This document shows, one piece after another, positions 1 to 11,124 of a stretch of DNA of 64,000 bases (its first letter is position 1; each line of letters starts with the position of its first letter). A model generated the notes under the pieces. It had not been told where the DNA came from. It saw nothing but the letters and a program-made list of their open reading frames with translations, and did no database searches. This DNA comes from Tigriopus japonicus (Eukaryota; Arthropoda; Copepoda; Harpacticoida; Harpacticidae), in the NCBI GenBank assembly GCA_010645155.1, contig CM021315.1:1365922-1429921 (forward strand), read 5' to 3'. The translations under genes and the position numbers were made by a program.

Positions 1-374
1 TGAAGACTTTCGATTCCCAAAATTCTCTCTCTCTCATAAGAGAGTGCTCAAAGATTTTGGACCAATTAATATGACATAGGCCTTTAGTCGAAATCATCCA
101 ACGAACCCTACGTTAAGAACAAATTTTCCAGTTTTTATAGCTTTCCCTAAATTTTGGATTCGACTCAATAATCAGTGATGACCGACTCTTCGGTGCCGAT
201 ACCGGTTTTGAATTACTCCCAACCCTAGATCAAAGCAGCCAAAGCGCCAAAGTTTCGAACAGTCCATCAACAAACACCAAATCAGTCGTTACTCGTCCAT
301 ACATATCTACTTCGGTTGAAAACAATAATACTTATTATTCTCATTTTGCTATCTATCCTTGGCTTGGGGTCATC
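1..374. other. Upstream flank of TRIP13, no gene seen
   Basis: No coding exon or RNA gene could be supported here. It holds a short CT run near 25-35 and should contain the promoter and 5' UTR of the TRIP13-like gene that starts at 375. No clear TATA box was identified. Confidence 0.5.
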
Positions 375-1909
375 ATGAGCCATGTCAAAGCTCAGGACGA
401 GCCGCTTTCGGCGGCCCAATGTGACCGGCCAATGACGGGGACGGCGCTCAAGAACAAGGGTCACGCCTCACCCGGAGGAACCTGGCATCTGGAGGTGTGT
501 CTCAAGTCGAACTCATCGCTCTCGACCACGTCGGGCTCCCAAATGTGTCGGGCGTTCCTGTCGCAAATGGCGGTCAATGGCGGCCTGTCCCGCCCATTAC
601 CCGCCCCCGGTCAGAGCTGGCGGATTCAAGGCCACTTTCCCGAAGGCTCGGACATCCAGCGTCATGTGACCTTCATCGACGTGATCCATGAGAGTGGCCG
701 CCTTCAAGGTTCGGCAAATTCCATGGCTGAAATCGTCAATGGCCACGATGCAGCGGGAAAAATATCAGATTGGTCGTCCTTGGATTGGATGACGGACCCG
801 CAAATTCGGGTTCACGTATTCAAAATGGATATTCACGGTGAGTGGCAAGCTTGGTCCGATTTGTGTGATTCATTATCCAATGTTTTCCATGGATTGTAGG
901 CGCTCAAACCGAAGATATCGACGAAGAGGGCACGGTCCACGCCGCATTAAGTTGGAACTTGCCATCCAGCGAAATCGATGGCCAATGGGAGTCGCTCGTG
1001 TTCGACTCCGATATCAAATCGGCTCTTCTGGATTATGTTCAAATGGCCTTGTTGCTGTCCGAACGGGGTGTGGATCCCAATCGGGTGTCGTGGAATCGAG
1101 TCGTGTTCCTACACGGTCCGCCCGGGACGGGCAAAACTTCACTGTGTCGAGCCTTGGCCCATAAATTGGCCATCCGGTTGAAGGATCGATATCAGTGCGG
1201 ACAACTCTTTGAGGTCAACAGTCACAGTTTATTTTCCAAATGGTTCAGTGAGAGCGGTAAGCTCGTGCAGCGCATGTTCGAGACCATCCAATCGATCGCC
1301 GACGATCCTTCGGTGTTGGTTTGCGTCATGATCGACGAGGTGGAAAGCCTAGCTGCCACTCGCAAAGCCGGAGGAAACGAACCCACCGATGCTCTACGAG
1401 TGGTCAACGCCTTGCTGACTCAAATCGACCAAATCAAGCGTCTACCAAATGTGCTCATTTTGACCACGTCCAATGTGTCTGGTGCTATTGATCTGGCCTT
1501 TGTTGACCGAGCCGATTTCAAGAAGTACATTGGCCCGCCTTCGACTCGCGCCCTTTATCAAATTCTTCTTTCTAGCGTCGAAGAATTAATGCGCGTACGA
1601 ATCCTCCAGTCTCACCCGTTGTTGTCGCTGGACGTGTTTGAGAAAACGAATTTGTCCTTTCCTAGTGAAAGCAACTCTCTATCCTATTCACTTTATCAAG
1701 TGGCGCAAAAGGCCAATGGTTTAAGTGGTCGAATTTTGAAAAAGCTACCCCTCATGGCGTTGATCAAGATGACGCCTAGTTCGGATGGTGCTTCGTTGAG
1801 AGAGTTCATCGATTGTTTGAGTCAAGTCGTCGACGAGGAAATCTCGGATCGGAACAAACTTTTCTCTGGAGCCTGTCCACAGAGCAAACTGGACACAACT
1901 ACCACTTAG
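375..1909 (+). CDS. TRIP13: TRIP13/PCH2 AAA+ ATPase (pachytene checkpoint protein 2 homolog)
   Basis: AAA+ ATPase that remodels HORMA-domain proteins such as MAD2 and HORMAD in the spindle checkpoint and meiosis (family knowledge). Two exons, 375-837 and 900-1909. The 62-bp GT-AG intron splits a Gly codon and the frame stays open, giving 490 aa. Visible motifs: Walker A GPPGTGKT at about residues 227-234, Walker B with IDEVES near 299-304, sensor region LTTSN, and the family-typical stretches NSHSLFSKWFSESGKL, VVNALLTQIDQIKR and FVDRADFKKYIGPPS. The protein is longer than the roughly 432-aa human enzyme; the extra length lies in the N-terminal region, which is poorly conserved until about residue 150. 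The start is the first in-frame ATG; a later start cannot be excluded. An AATAAA lies about 107 bp after the stop. The gene converges on VPS11 with 217 bp between stops. Confidence 0.95.
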
Positions 1910-2015
1910 TCGATTTGTTATCGGTATTCAGATCCCCTTTTAGATGCAATTCCCGGTGTTGATAATGCTGCCAAGGCTTTCGTGATCGATAAATAAGCTC
2001 AAACCGTAACGTTCC

Positions 2016-2021
2016 AATAAA
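2016..2021 (+). terminator. Poly(A) signal AATAAA of TRIP13
   Basis: AATAAA lies 107 bp downstream of the TRIP13 stop codon, in the 217-bp gap before the convergent VPS11 stop. Confidence 0.6.
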
Positions 2022-2126
2022 ATTGAAATTCAAAATCATCATTGATTCATTTCTCGCTCGTTCATATCGTGGTTTCTCAAGAGTGCTTTGGAATAACTTA
2101 AAATTGATCCTAATAAAATATGCCGT

Positions 2127-5100
2127 TTAACCACTACCAAATGGATTGAGTCCCTCGTCATAATCGGGATCACCGAAAGGATTTTTGGAGGATCCACTCG
2201 ATTTACTGTTCTTTTCCGAGAACGGGTTCCCAGCTCCCAGCTCCTCGTCGTCGCTGGCATCGTCAAATGGGTTCTTCGACGAGGTGACGGGAACATTCTT
2301 GGGCGAAGGAATCTTACTTTGCGTTACTTTGGGCGAGCCTGTCCATGAGCCAAACAGAGTCGATGACCGTCCCCCCTCGGCTTGTCGTAATCGAGCATCT
2401 GAAGTCGGGATGCCTCTTTGCGCACTTGACCCTTGGCTCCTCCTCAACTGCCCTTCTGTCAGACGTAAAGCGGGGTCCTTACCCATAGTTTTATCTTCTG
2501 ATCGAAGACGGCCTTCTGTCGGTAGAACTCGCTTCGAATCTGAAGACCGAGCTCCTTCATTCATCCTCTGTCGAGCCTCGCTGGCCATGATTGTAGAAAC
2601 CTTTTCACTCTGTGCGTTCAAAGTGACCTGAGGAAGGGGTGATTCCTTATCCAAGCTCACAGTTGGGCGGAAGACCCCTCGGCCAAAGTATTCGGCAATC
2701 ACAGAGAAACTATCGTCCGCGTTGTTCAACTGATGGTGGAACAAGTCGTGCTGATCCCGACTCTTTTCTTGGGATTTGATAATGTCCAAGATCTTCTTGT
2801 TCTCGGGATAACATGAAGGGCAATCTGTCTCGGTTTCAGAGTACGATTGGAAACAATGCTGATGGTAGGAATGCTTGCACAAGAAATGAACACTGGGAAG
2901 TTCCAAGGGATGCGAGCAAGCACTGCAAGTGGTGGCTTGGAACACTGTTGCCTTATTCTGAAGTCCTTCGAGCTTCTGACGCAATTGAACACTATCATCT
3001 CGATACTGCTCGACCACGACTCTGTCCTGAGACAATTGCGTATCTTCAGCTTGGACGACCCGAAGAAGGAATTCTCGCACCATTCCCAAAGTGGCTCGAG
3101 GAGAGTTGGCCAACTGTTTGATGACCATTAAGGGAGACATTAGCTTTTTCTGCTCAATGGTTTCGAGCACCTCATTGACGAATTTCCCATCCACTTCACA
3201 ATCCGAAGCCACATACTTCAAGGCATCAGTCCACAATTCGGGACGCTCTGAGCCGAATTGACGGCACGTCTGCAAGGCTTGAGAGAATTCCCCAAATTCC
3301 ACCTGATTCTTGAGAATTTCATGATAGAGTTCCTTCTTCGCGTACAAGTGCAGAAGACCGCGTCGACAAGCGTGGAGTTGGCACAAAATCAAGGCTTGAT
3401 CCTGGTCGTAATCGGCGGTCTCGCTCTTTAAAATCCGTAGAATCTGCTCCTCGTACAAGCTGGCCTTATCCATCTCCTGCGCCTCAGAGGCCTCACTGTA
3501 TTGATGAAGGTAATGTTCCAGCAACGTGTTGTAAGCCCCTTCACCCGCCAATCTGGCTTGATATTTCAACACGTACTCGAGAAATTCAACCATTTTGTCA
3601 GAATGCTGTACGAACAAGTGGATAAAATTTTCAGCGGGTGAGGCTGTTGGCGATCCATCAGAAACACCTTGCAACATGTTTTCGGTGACCATACATTGGT
3701 TCTTGGGTCGATAGTCGGTACAAAGGATCTGCAAAAGGTTGGTGGTTTCGTTGGGTAAATGACGCATCAGGAAGTTGCCGTATTTTTTCATGCTCAGCTC
3801 GGCCTCAGGAAATTCCAAGTCGGCAATGTGCTCGAGTGCTTCGCCGTACTCTTCGAGATCCTCAATTTGCATCTTCAGGTACAATTCGTGACGATGATGA
3901 CGCTTGGCCAACTGAATAGCGTGTTTATGATATCCCGCTTGGCGACACACACGAATAGCTATGTCCACATCAAAGTCCAAATTGTCTTGGTCCTTCAAGA
4001 TGAACTCGTCTAGTTTGGCCTTGTCTTTCAGCTTGGTGTAGCAATTCAAAAGTAAAGTGGTATGATCTTCATTGGCCAAGTTCTTGAAGTGTAAGGCCTG
4101 AAGATACTCGGTCAGAAAGATGGTCTTGGACGTGTCCAAGAATTTTCTGATCACGTACGAGGGATCCAAATGACCGATGGTCTTGGAATAGTTCTCGACA
4201 GCGCCGGTCAAATCATTCTTGGAGTACAAGTGGTCTCCATATTGCCGAAAGATATCAATCAGGCCTTCTTCGTCGTAATGCTGAGATTTGGCCACCTTCA
4301 CGGCTACGTCGTAGAAATTCTTACGGAACAACATGTCCAACTTGGTTTGAATGTCCTTCTCGGTGAGCTGACACAATCGGTTATCTTCCGTCAAGGCAAA
4401 GAGCAAACCCCAGTCCGAAACCAGAGCGACCACGGGCTTGATTGGGGCCGTAAAGGCCACAAACTTATTCTGAACGTCAAATATGGTGAGGATTTGTTTG
4501 CGTATGGGCTCAACCACGCTTGATCCGGTTCGCAACGGGAGCGTCGAATCTTCGGTGATCACGACTAAGTAAGTTCGGAACCAGTGGAGCAAAGTTTTCC
4601 GACCTTCGAAGGCGTAACACTGGCCTCGCCCTTCGGGATTGTAGCAGTACACACCATCATCCCTTGCGGTGATCACGTGAGTCTCGGGCAAATTATCCGA
4701 GGCCACGACCGTGCCCGGAAGACAACCAATTGAGTCAATGGTTGACTTGTATTCCTTGTCTTTGACCGTGACATCGATGGTGAAAACCCCAGTTTTGGTA
4801 GTGACGTACAAGAGAATTTGCGCCCCCACATTGCGAAAGAAGCAGCCAGTCATTGAGCCTTGACCGTCCATGAGGACCTTACTCTTAGTTCCACGTTCCC
4901 GGGTAATCTCACCGCGATAAAGTATGAGCACGCCATCTTGGAATCCGACGACCCAAAGAGATTGGTTTTCATGGATCGCTAAACACGTGGGCACGGAGAC
5001 GCGTTGGGCCAGACCCACTCGACTATGCCTAGAAACACAACCCCACCAAAAAATATTAACATTCAATCTCTCCTCTTTAATCACCACCCTGGACCGTTTC

Positions 5101-5527
5101 ATCGTGATAATCTTACCTCAACAGCGTGGGTTGTCCCAATTTGTCCGGAATATCCAAATGGTAGACTCTCAACACGGGCTGGGCGTGGTTTTCCTCACGA
5201 CCCAAGACCAAGAGCAATCCCGATTGGCGGACTTGCTGTACCAAGAGCACCTCCGTGGGAAAGGCGGACAGGGTTTGAGCTTCCAGATGTCGGTTCAGGA
5301 AGTGCAAACGCCCACTGGAGTCACCCAAAATGAGGTGACCTCGACCCGCCGCGCTGCAATTCACCCGGCTCGTCTAGAAAGCGGGTAAAAGTCGTGGATT
5401 AGAGGGAACACTGGGTTGGCTGTTTGTTCGTTGTTCGGCTTACCTGTAGGACCTCCTGAATGGCCCCTCCATCCGTGTCTTTGGCGATCTCGAAGAAGTT
5501 GAAGCGCTTCCATTGAAAGAACGTCAT
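2127..5527 (-). CDS. VPS11: VPS11, CORVET/HOPS core subunit with NPF-rich C-terminal tail
   Basis: Core scaffold of the class C Vps complexes (HOPS and CORVET) that tether endosomes and lysosomes. Three exons on the minus strand: 5527-5444 (28 aa, phase 0), 5373-5117 and 5028-2127, joined by GT-AG introns of 70 and 88 bp to give 1080 aa. The start MTFFQWKRFNFF matches the family's first beta-strand. It continues with a beta-propeller, an alpha-solenoid (for example QYGDHLYSK, SYVIRKFLD, DHTTLLLNCYTKLKD) and a RING-H2 finger with Cys/His ligands from C815 to C853 (CSAC, CKHSYHQHC, CPSC). The family usually ends soon after the motif DSFSVIAEYFGRGVF, at about 940 aa. Here a further tail of about 170 residues is Ser/Arg-rich and then acidic, with four NPF tripeptides at about 1033, 1048, 1063 and 1075. 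Exon 3 is open throughout, so no frameshift is needed for the tail. The gene diverges from MED11 across 524 bp. Confidence 0.95.
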
Positions 5528-6051
5528 GGCGGTAGCCTAGTGCGTGAGGGTGGAACGGCCTCCCCTGCTTGTGACAACTCTTGAATCTCGACTCACGTCA
5601 AAAGATTGAAAAGAGGGAAGAGCAGGAGGAGGAGGAGGAGGAATTTCGTGTTGTCGTTGATGATGTACTACTCGACCTAATCCCGTTGTCAACAAAACCT
5701 ACAACGAAAAGGATCAACACAAAGCTGCAGCGTGACTAGTTTGTCACATGAAAATGTTAATTGTGGGAATCGATGTTGAGAGAGAGGCATATCGATACTC
5801 GGTATGTAACTTTCATCTTTGTGTATTTCCTCTTTGAAATGCATTTTGATGATCAATTTCATTAAACAATTCAGTCGTTATTATCAGACGACAGGTCTCA
5901 CTGCCTCATTTTGAATAGGTGAAGAAATGGTCACGTTAGATTAGTTATTTTTGTTTTGACTTCGGATTGCTCTTCAGCCTTCGCCGGAAAAGATCAACTT
6001 CCCGGATCAAGGGATACTAAAGCTAGTATAGTAGTCTTTGCCCGGGTCAAA
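5528..6051. promoter_or_regulatory. Divergent promoter region VPS11 / MED11
   Basis: A 524-bp gap between two outward-facing start codons must hold both 5' UTRs and probably a shared promoter. It contains an AGG trinucleotide run at about 5621-5643. An ATG-less reading frame runs into MED11 from 5956 but is most likely 5' UTR. No TATA box is evident. Confidence 0.5.
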
Positions 6052-6621
6052 ATGAGTGCGTCGCCCGTGGCTCGAATCGAGCAACTGGATCAAATCGAGA
6101 AAGACGTGATCGCCATATTGCAGAGTGCCGGCCAAGTCCTCCAAGAAATCTCCAAAGACCGGCCGAGTCAAAAGCAATCCGACCAAATGTGCCAACAGGT
6201 TATGCAAAACATCAAGAGTGTGGACACTAAGCTCTCTGAGCAGATCCGATACCTCACTCAAGTATCCACAGGTAAATAAATACGAGCCAATCTAGTTGTA
6301 TTCTCCTACTCTCATTGGACGTTTTTTCTTTTTGATACGATTTCAGGCCATCCGCACGAAGGCAGCTCGTATCCCAGTCAAAAGATCCTTCAAACGGCTT
6401 GGCATCGACTAGAACACGCCAGAAGTCGCGTGGCGGAACTGGAACGCATCCGGGGTCACGCCACCTCCGTCCCAAGTGCGTCAGCATCGTCGTCAACTTC
6501 CGCGTCAACTGGACCTGTCTCATCTACCTTTAACACTGCAGTCCAATCTTCGTCTTCTTCCTCATCTTCGACTTATTCCACGGTATCGACCTCGGCACCT
6601 AAGCCGACATCTTCGTCTTAA
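6052..6621 (+). CDS. MED11: Mediator complex subunit 11
   Basis: Small head-module subunit of Mediator, the coactivator bridging transcription factors and RNA polymerase II. Two exons, 6052-6271 and 6347-6621; the GT-AG intron of 75 bp splits a Gly codon, giving 164 aa. The diagnostic stretch EQIRYLTQVSTG followed by HPHEGSSYPSQK spans the splice and matches the conserved core of the family. The N-terminal part is a predicted helix with IEKDVIAILQSAGQVLQEISK. The usual animal protein is about 117 aa; here the excess is a Ser/Thr-rich low-complexity tail of roughly 55 residues with runs of serine. The start at 6052 (AAAATGAG context) is chosen over upstream in-frame sequence because homology begins just after it. 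Confidence 0.9.
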
Positions 6622-6639
6622 ACTTCGCGGTTTAGGTAG

Positions 6640-6645
6640 AATAAA
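6640..6645 (+). terminator. Poly(A) signal AATAAA of MED11
   Basis: AATAAA 18 bp after the MED11 stop. On the opposite strand an ATTAAA near 6649-6654 could serve the convergent gene ending at 6703, so the two 3' ends probably overlap. Confidence 0.6.
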
Positions 6646-6702
6646 CGCTTTAATAGGGTCGTCAGTTTTTAATCGAAACATAACAAAATTGTGAGTAAGA
6701 AA

Positions 6703-8274
6703 TCAGAACGCAAGGGGGGTTGAGGGCTTTTGAAAAACTTCGTCGTGAAGGTCTTTGTCTTGGTTTGGGCTTAAACCGGGGTTCTGGTTTTTTGGGGTGG
6801 CCACACGAGCTTGTCCGTCATAAATGTGTGTATATCTAGTTTTCACCACTCGTTGGGATTTAAATTCCCGATTCCTCGCGAACATGTTGTCCAATGATTC
6901 CGAGGTAGCTGATCCGTTCAGAGTCTCCATGCGAACATGGAGCCCACTATTCTTGATATTGTAGAGGGTCGGCACCTCGACCACGACCTCTTCATCGGGG
7001 ATATCGGGCAAGGAGCGTGTTCGACTCTGAGGAATGTTTGGGCGAAGAAAGCCGCAAAGCCTACACGAGACCATCTCCGCTATGGTTTCCGTTCGAAACT
7101 GGTCTTGGAATGGACCAGGCGGATCGGGAAGAGTCAAGGGGGTTTCGTACTCATTTTCAGAGTCCACGTTCAATGAGGGAGCTTTTGGGGGTTGAATGTT
7201 TTTGTGCTTGGCGACGGATCCAGGAGGCACGGGGCCCGTGTTCCCCGGCGACCCTCGGGGAACCTTGAGTTGAGCCAGAAATTTCACACCCAGAGCTCTC
7301 TGAGAAGAATTCTTATCGGAGATCCGTAACAAGTAAGACTCATCCAATGTGCAAGAATTGAACACTCGTAAGGTGGCTTCCGGTCGGCTATTCCGGGCAT
7401 TTCGTGGGGTGATCAGCATGTGGTGATCGTCATTGGGCGAAAGGTACTTCACCCTTTGTTGGCTAGCTTGGGAATCGCTGAGACCCATTCGTTGATTGGG
7501 TCGAGAAAATGATAGGGAGGTACCCTCAGAATTGGGTTCATGGCTCTCAGGCGATCGTGAACCTCCAGGGGGAGACCATACTGGATGAACGAGCGAACCG
7601 TTGTCACTTTCTTTTTTATCTAAAAGAGAAAGAGGTATTTGATAGATCGACTCGCGAAAAAAAGAGGGAACATATTTTTGCTACCCGAATTATGACGGAA
7701 GACGGGCGGCGTGTTCGGCATGGGACTCAAGTGTTGATTCTCCAACCTCTCAGCAAAGTCGGGTAACCCGATGACGGTTCCTTTCCCATCTCCCGATCCG
7801 ATTCCCAGTCGTTGAAAAGTCGTCGAGTCGGTTGTGGCATTCCCCATCATTTTGGGGAGAAGCAATGCGGGCAAACTCGGACCGTGCATTGAAGGCGTAT
7901 CCTCTTCGTGCTCAATGCGGTGAATTGATCTTGATCGGGGATGCGATGCCGATAAAGGAGGATTTAAGTACATCGGAGTATGACAATTCCGGCATGCAGG
8001 AACGTTGCCATTTGAGGCCATGGAACAAAAGTTCTAAACCAAAAGTAATCGAAATTAGCATGAAAATTGCGAGATTGTGTCTAGGTGTGCATATTACCTG
8101 ATTGCGGACAGCCAGAACTCGGTCGAAGCAAATCTTTCCCATAACGGTACAAATGAAGGATGTTAGAGCTACAATAATGATCAAAGCGGCTAAAGTGACG
8201 GGATCCATGGGAAGACTTGCGGCGGGCGTCAAGGGATCTACAACTGATTGTTCCGAATTCGAAACCGAACTCAT
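6703..8274 (-). CDS. Unrecognised single-pass membrane protein with long cytosolic tail
   Basis: I do not recognise this protein. Three minus-strand exons, 8274-8098 (phase 0), 8033-7685 (ends phase 1) and 7619-6703, join with GT-AG introns of 64 and 65 bp into 480 aa with the frame open across both joins. The N-terminus is short and Ser/Pro-rich with no signal peptide. A hydrophobic segment at about residues 24-46 (VTLAALIIIVALTSFICTVMG) is the only membrane span. A CxxC-type pair (CRNCH) sits near residue 73. The rest is hydrophilic and Ser/Pro/Asn-rich, with acidic patches such as PDIPDEEVVVEVP, as in a disordered cytosolic tail. Topology is inferred to be extracellular N-terminus or signal anchor. 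It converges on MED11 and diverges from the SLF2-like gene. A further intron hidden in the long last exon cannot be excluded. Confidence 0.65.
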
Positions 8275-8902
8275 CTTTTAAAGAGAGCGTGAAGCCTAAA
8301 TGGGGTTTCAGGAAAGAGGACCGTCCGTCTTATGCAGAATCGTTCTCATCGATCGAGGAACGCTAACGGGTTAGCTGATCAGACAAAGAAGGGTTCAGAA
8401 ACGAGAGGTCGAACCGGGTCGAACATTCACGCAGCAAGAAAAACATGTTCCCTTTACAGTTTTGTCTATTAATTCGATGATTTCCACTAATCAGCCTTTC
8501 AAGGATCAAATTTGGTCGGTTGCTTTGGCATTTTGTCGCAATGATTTAGCCATAAACAACATATCACTCTTTCCCGTATGTCCCACTGTCCTCATGCTTT
8601 TCGACATTCATTCAATCAACTGATTATTTCTATTAACCTCCAAGATTTAATTTAATCTTGATTAAATCGTTCACGATAGATATATCTGAAATTGACCAGC
8701 AAATTCATCCTTCAATTCCCGTGAACGAAAAAAAGGACGTCTTTTTGAGATGTACCTTTCGTCACCCTGATCACGTGTCCATTCAGCTCAAAACATACGA
8801 AAATGCAGGAAAATTTGAGCGTGTTTCTGTACTGATCCATTTCACAGTCAACGAGTGCGTCATCAGGGCTTGATCCAGGTCTAAAATAAGAGCATCATCA
8901 TC
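8275..8902. promoter_or_regulatory. Divergent promoter region, membrane protein / SLF2-like gene
   Basis: 628 bp between two outward-facing start codons. No coding potential is supported. It is AT-rich between about 8450 and 8680 and should contain both promoters and 5' UTRs. Confidence 0.45.
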
Positions 8903-10897
8903 ATGGGAGACGTGACCGATGTTGCGGCCTTGCTTCAATTTACGAATGACGGTTCCGACAACGAGGATGGAGCCGACAGCGATGGGAGTGAAGCCGTGCT
9001 TCCCAATCAATCCACACCCTCTTGGGAGGAACTCATCCACGCTGGACAGGTTGCTGAGAGTCGAAAAAATGTGATGGGTAGTGAGCACGATCAGCAATTC
9101 AATCAACGCTATCAAGAGCAACTCCGACTCTTGGAGGAAGGTCAGTAAGAGACTAATTATTGCATCCATCTCATAAAACCTGTATGAAGACGTATGTGTT
9201 CACTCTATCATGTGAATTGAATGTTCGTTTGTTTCATAGACCGAATTGAAGAGCGAGAGCGACACGATGCCATTCGGCGGGGCGAGGTCCCGGATGAAAT
9301 GGCCATTTCGTCCACCAAGATGTCCGAGATAGCTGCCAATCCCAAAGAGATCAAGTATGTGGCCCCGGGTCTGAAGTTGTTTGACTCAAGCAAGTTCTTG
9401 AAGTGGTTCAAGTACGAGAACCTTGAGCTAGAAGCCGATTTTAATTACCAGAAACGCTCTCGCTTGCTTGAATTGGGCATTCAAGCCGACGACGTGAAGG
9501 CCATCTTTGAAGACAGCTTCGCTTTTCACATGTTCCTGGCACCAGAATCAAGTTCGGCCTTGATTGGAAGTGAAAGTGATTTCCGGAAGATTTGCGATTA
9601 TCTGTTCTTCTTTTGCTGCTCTTGCACCGACGAGGTGGTATTTATGTTATATGAGCGGTCTATTTTTGATTTACTTCGCAACTATGCATTCAAATGGGAG
9701 CTCAAACTGGAGCACATCATCACTGCATTGGCCAATCTAGGAATGAACGAGACGGCCATGTTGCCGCAAAACCACATCCAAGAGCTCATCTCCAACCGTG
9801 TCGATGTTCTAGAAGCCCATGCCCGAGCCAGACATCGCACTTTCTCGTTCAAATTTCCGAGCTTTTCAGAATTCTTCAAAAAACGGCGACGGCAAATGGA
9901 AACCCACGGGCAAATCCCCGATGAGCAGATTCCAGCTTCTGAAGAAGAAATCCCATCCGAGACTCGTCTGCGAGTGATTGAGAACACCATCAAGTTGATT
10001 TCAGATCTGGTTGTCGGCTATCCCGATCGGTGTGAATTTAAAACGAGCTCCGGTGATTGGCTCAAGAACTTGGTTCTGGTGTATATCTTTGGTGTGCTAT
10101 CATCGGACGAAGTGCTAAGTCGGCGCTCCTTTGTAGCTACCGACGTAATGATGTTATATCAGTTTCAAATCGATTCGTTTTCTACCTTACAATGGACTGG
10201 TCAAGCTAATCATTCCGATCCGCCCCAGGCAAAGGTTCATGGAGAGGCTGAGCTCTTTACTTTGACAGAAAATGCTAGCATTGATATGGCTGAAGTGTTG
10301 GCGCGAGTGGCATCACATGAAGGTAATGAGCACATTCGAACATGGGCTCGAGAAGAATTGCCTGCTTGTGCTCAATTTGATGAACTAGATCATCACCACA
10401 ACATGGTCCGACGTTTGCAACTTCTTCCGCCGTCATTGCGAGGAAACCAGCTCAAAAAGAATGTGGCCTTTTTAAATTTACAACAGATTTTGAACCTCGG
10501 TAATGGGTGATAATCGGACCATTTCTCAGCGGCAATTTTTGAAATAATGTTCTTTTCAATTTTGCTTACAGATGAAATGGTCATCGTGGCGAAAGCGAAT
10601 GTAAGTGATCTCAGTAATATTCTACAGAACCCAAACAATTGGTCAAGACTGAGTCGACTAGAGAGTGAACACTATGCCATGATGACCTGCATCCGACTAA
10701 TGGATGTTATTGTCGGCAGCGAGGGTTCAGATTTCACGGACTTGAATTGGAAGCACATTATGTCTGTGAAGAACTTCTTATCGTCCTACACCAATCGGCA
10801 ACGCGACGACATTCGGAACCCCGATATCTCCCGGGTTAAAGAATTGGCCCATCAAATTTTCGCAAAGTGGTCTCTAGTGGAGAAGAAGGATATCTAA
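8903..10897 (+). CDS. SLF2 (FAM178)-like SMC5/6 localisation factor
   Basis: Probable homologue of SLF2/FAM178, which in vertebrates links RAD18-SLF1 to the SMC5/6 complex at damaged DNA. Three exons, 8903-9140, 9240-10499 and 10572-10897, with phase-1 joins that each create an Asp codon, giving 607 aa. Similarity is clearest in the C-terminal half. One stretch has LEHIITALANLGM in the position of the family's PSLSDVAAVFFNMGI. Another has NMVRRLQLLPPSLRGNQLKK like the family's LVQLVPNWTSRGRQLRQ. A third, near the end, has SRVKELAHQIFAKW like KVKDLVARIHGKW. The N-terminus is acidic and then charged (EERERHDAIRRGE), also as in the family. These comparisons are from memory, so the assignment is probable, not certain. 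It is shorter than the vertebrate protein, which carries a long N-terminal extension. Confidence 0.7.
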
Positions 10898-10940
10898 TGA
10901 AACCAAAGTTAGAAAGGTATTAGTAAAGGCATTTGCTCTT

Positions 10941-10946
10941 TTTATT
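10941..10946 (-). terminator. Candidate poly(A) signal of ANKRD13 (minus strand)
   Basis: TTTATT on the plus strand reads AATAAA on the minus strand, about 180 bp beyond the ANKRD13 stop and 44 bp past the stop of the convergent SLF2-like gene. Confidence 0.45.
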
Positions 10947-11124
10947 CTTGTTTAGCTAGTAAGTAACGGTGGTGTTGATCATTATCACGTTTTTCGTGTT
11001 TGACAAAGTCCATTGACTTGGTGGAAACAAATAACGATCCAGTTGGAGTGAGCATGAGGTGGCATCGGATTTTTTGCGATGCTTATTTTAACCGCAATAC
11101 AACAATTCCGAACTGATATTTGGA

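Noticed and set aside
2185..5388. Many plus-strand open frames across VPS11
   Set aside because: They overlap conserved minus-strand VPS11 coding sequence and have no recognisable domain.
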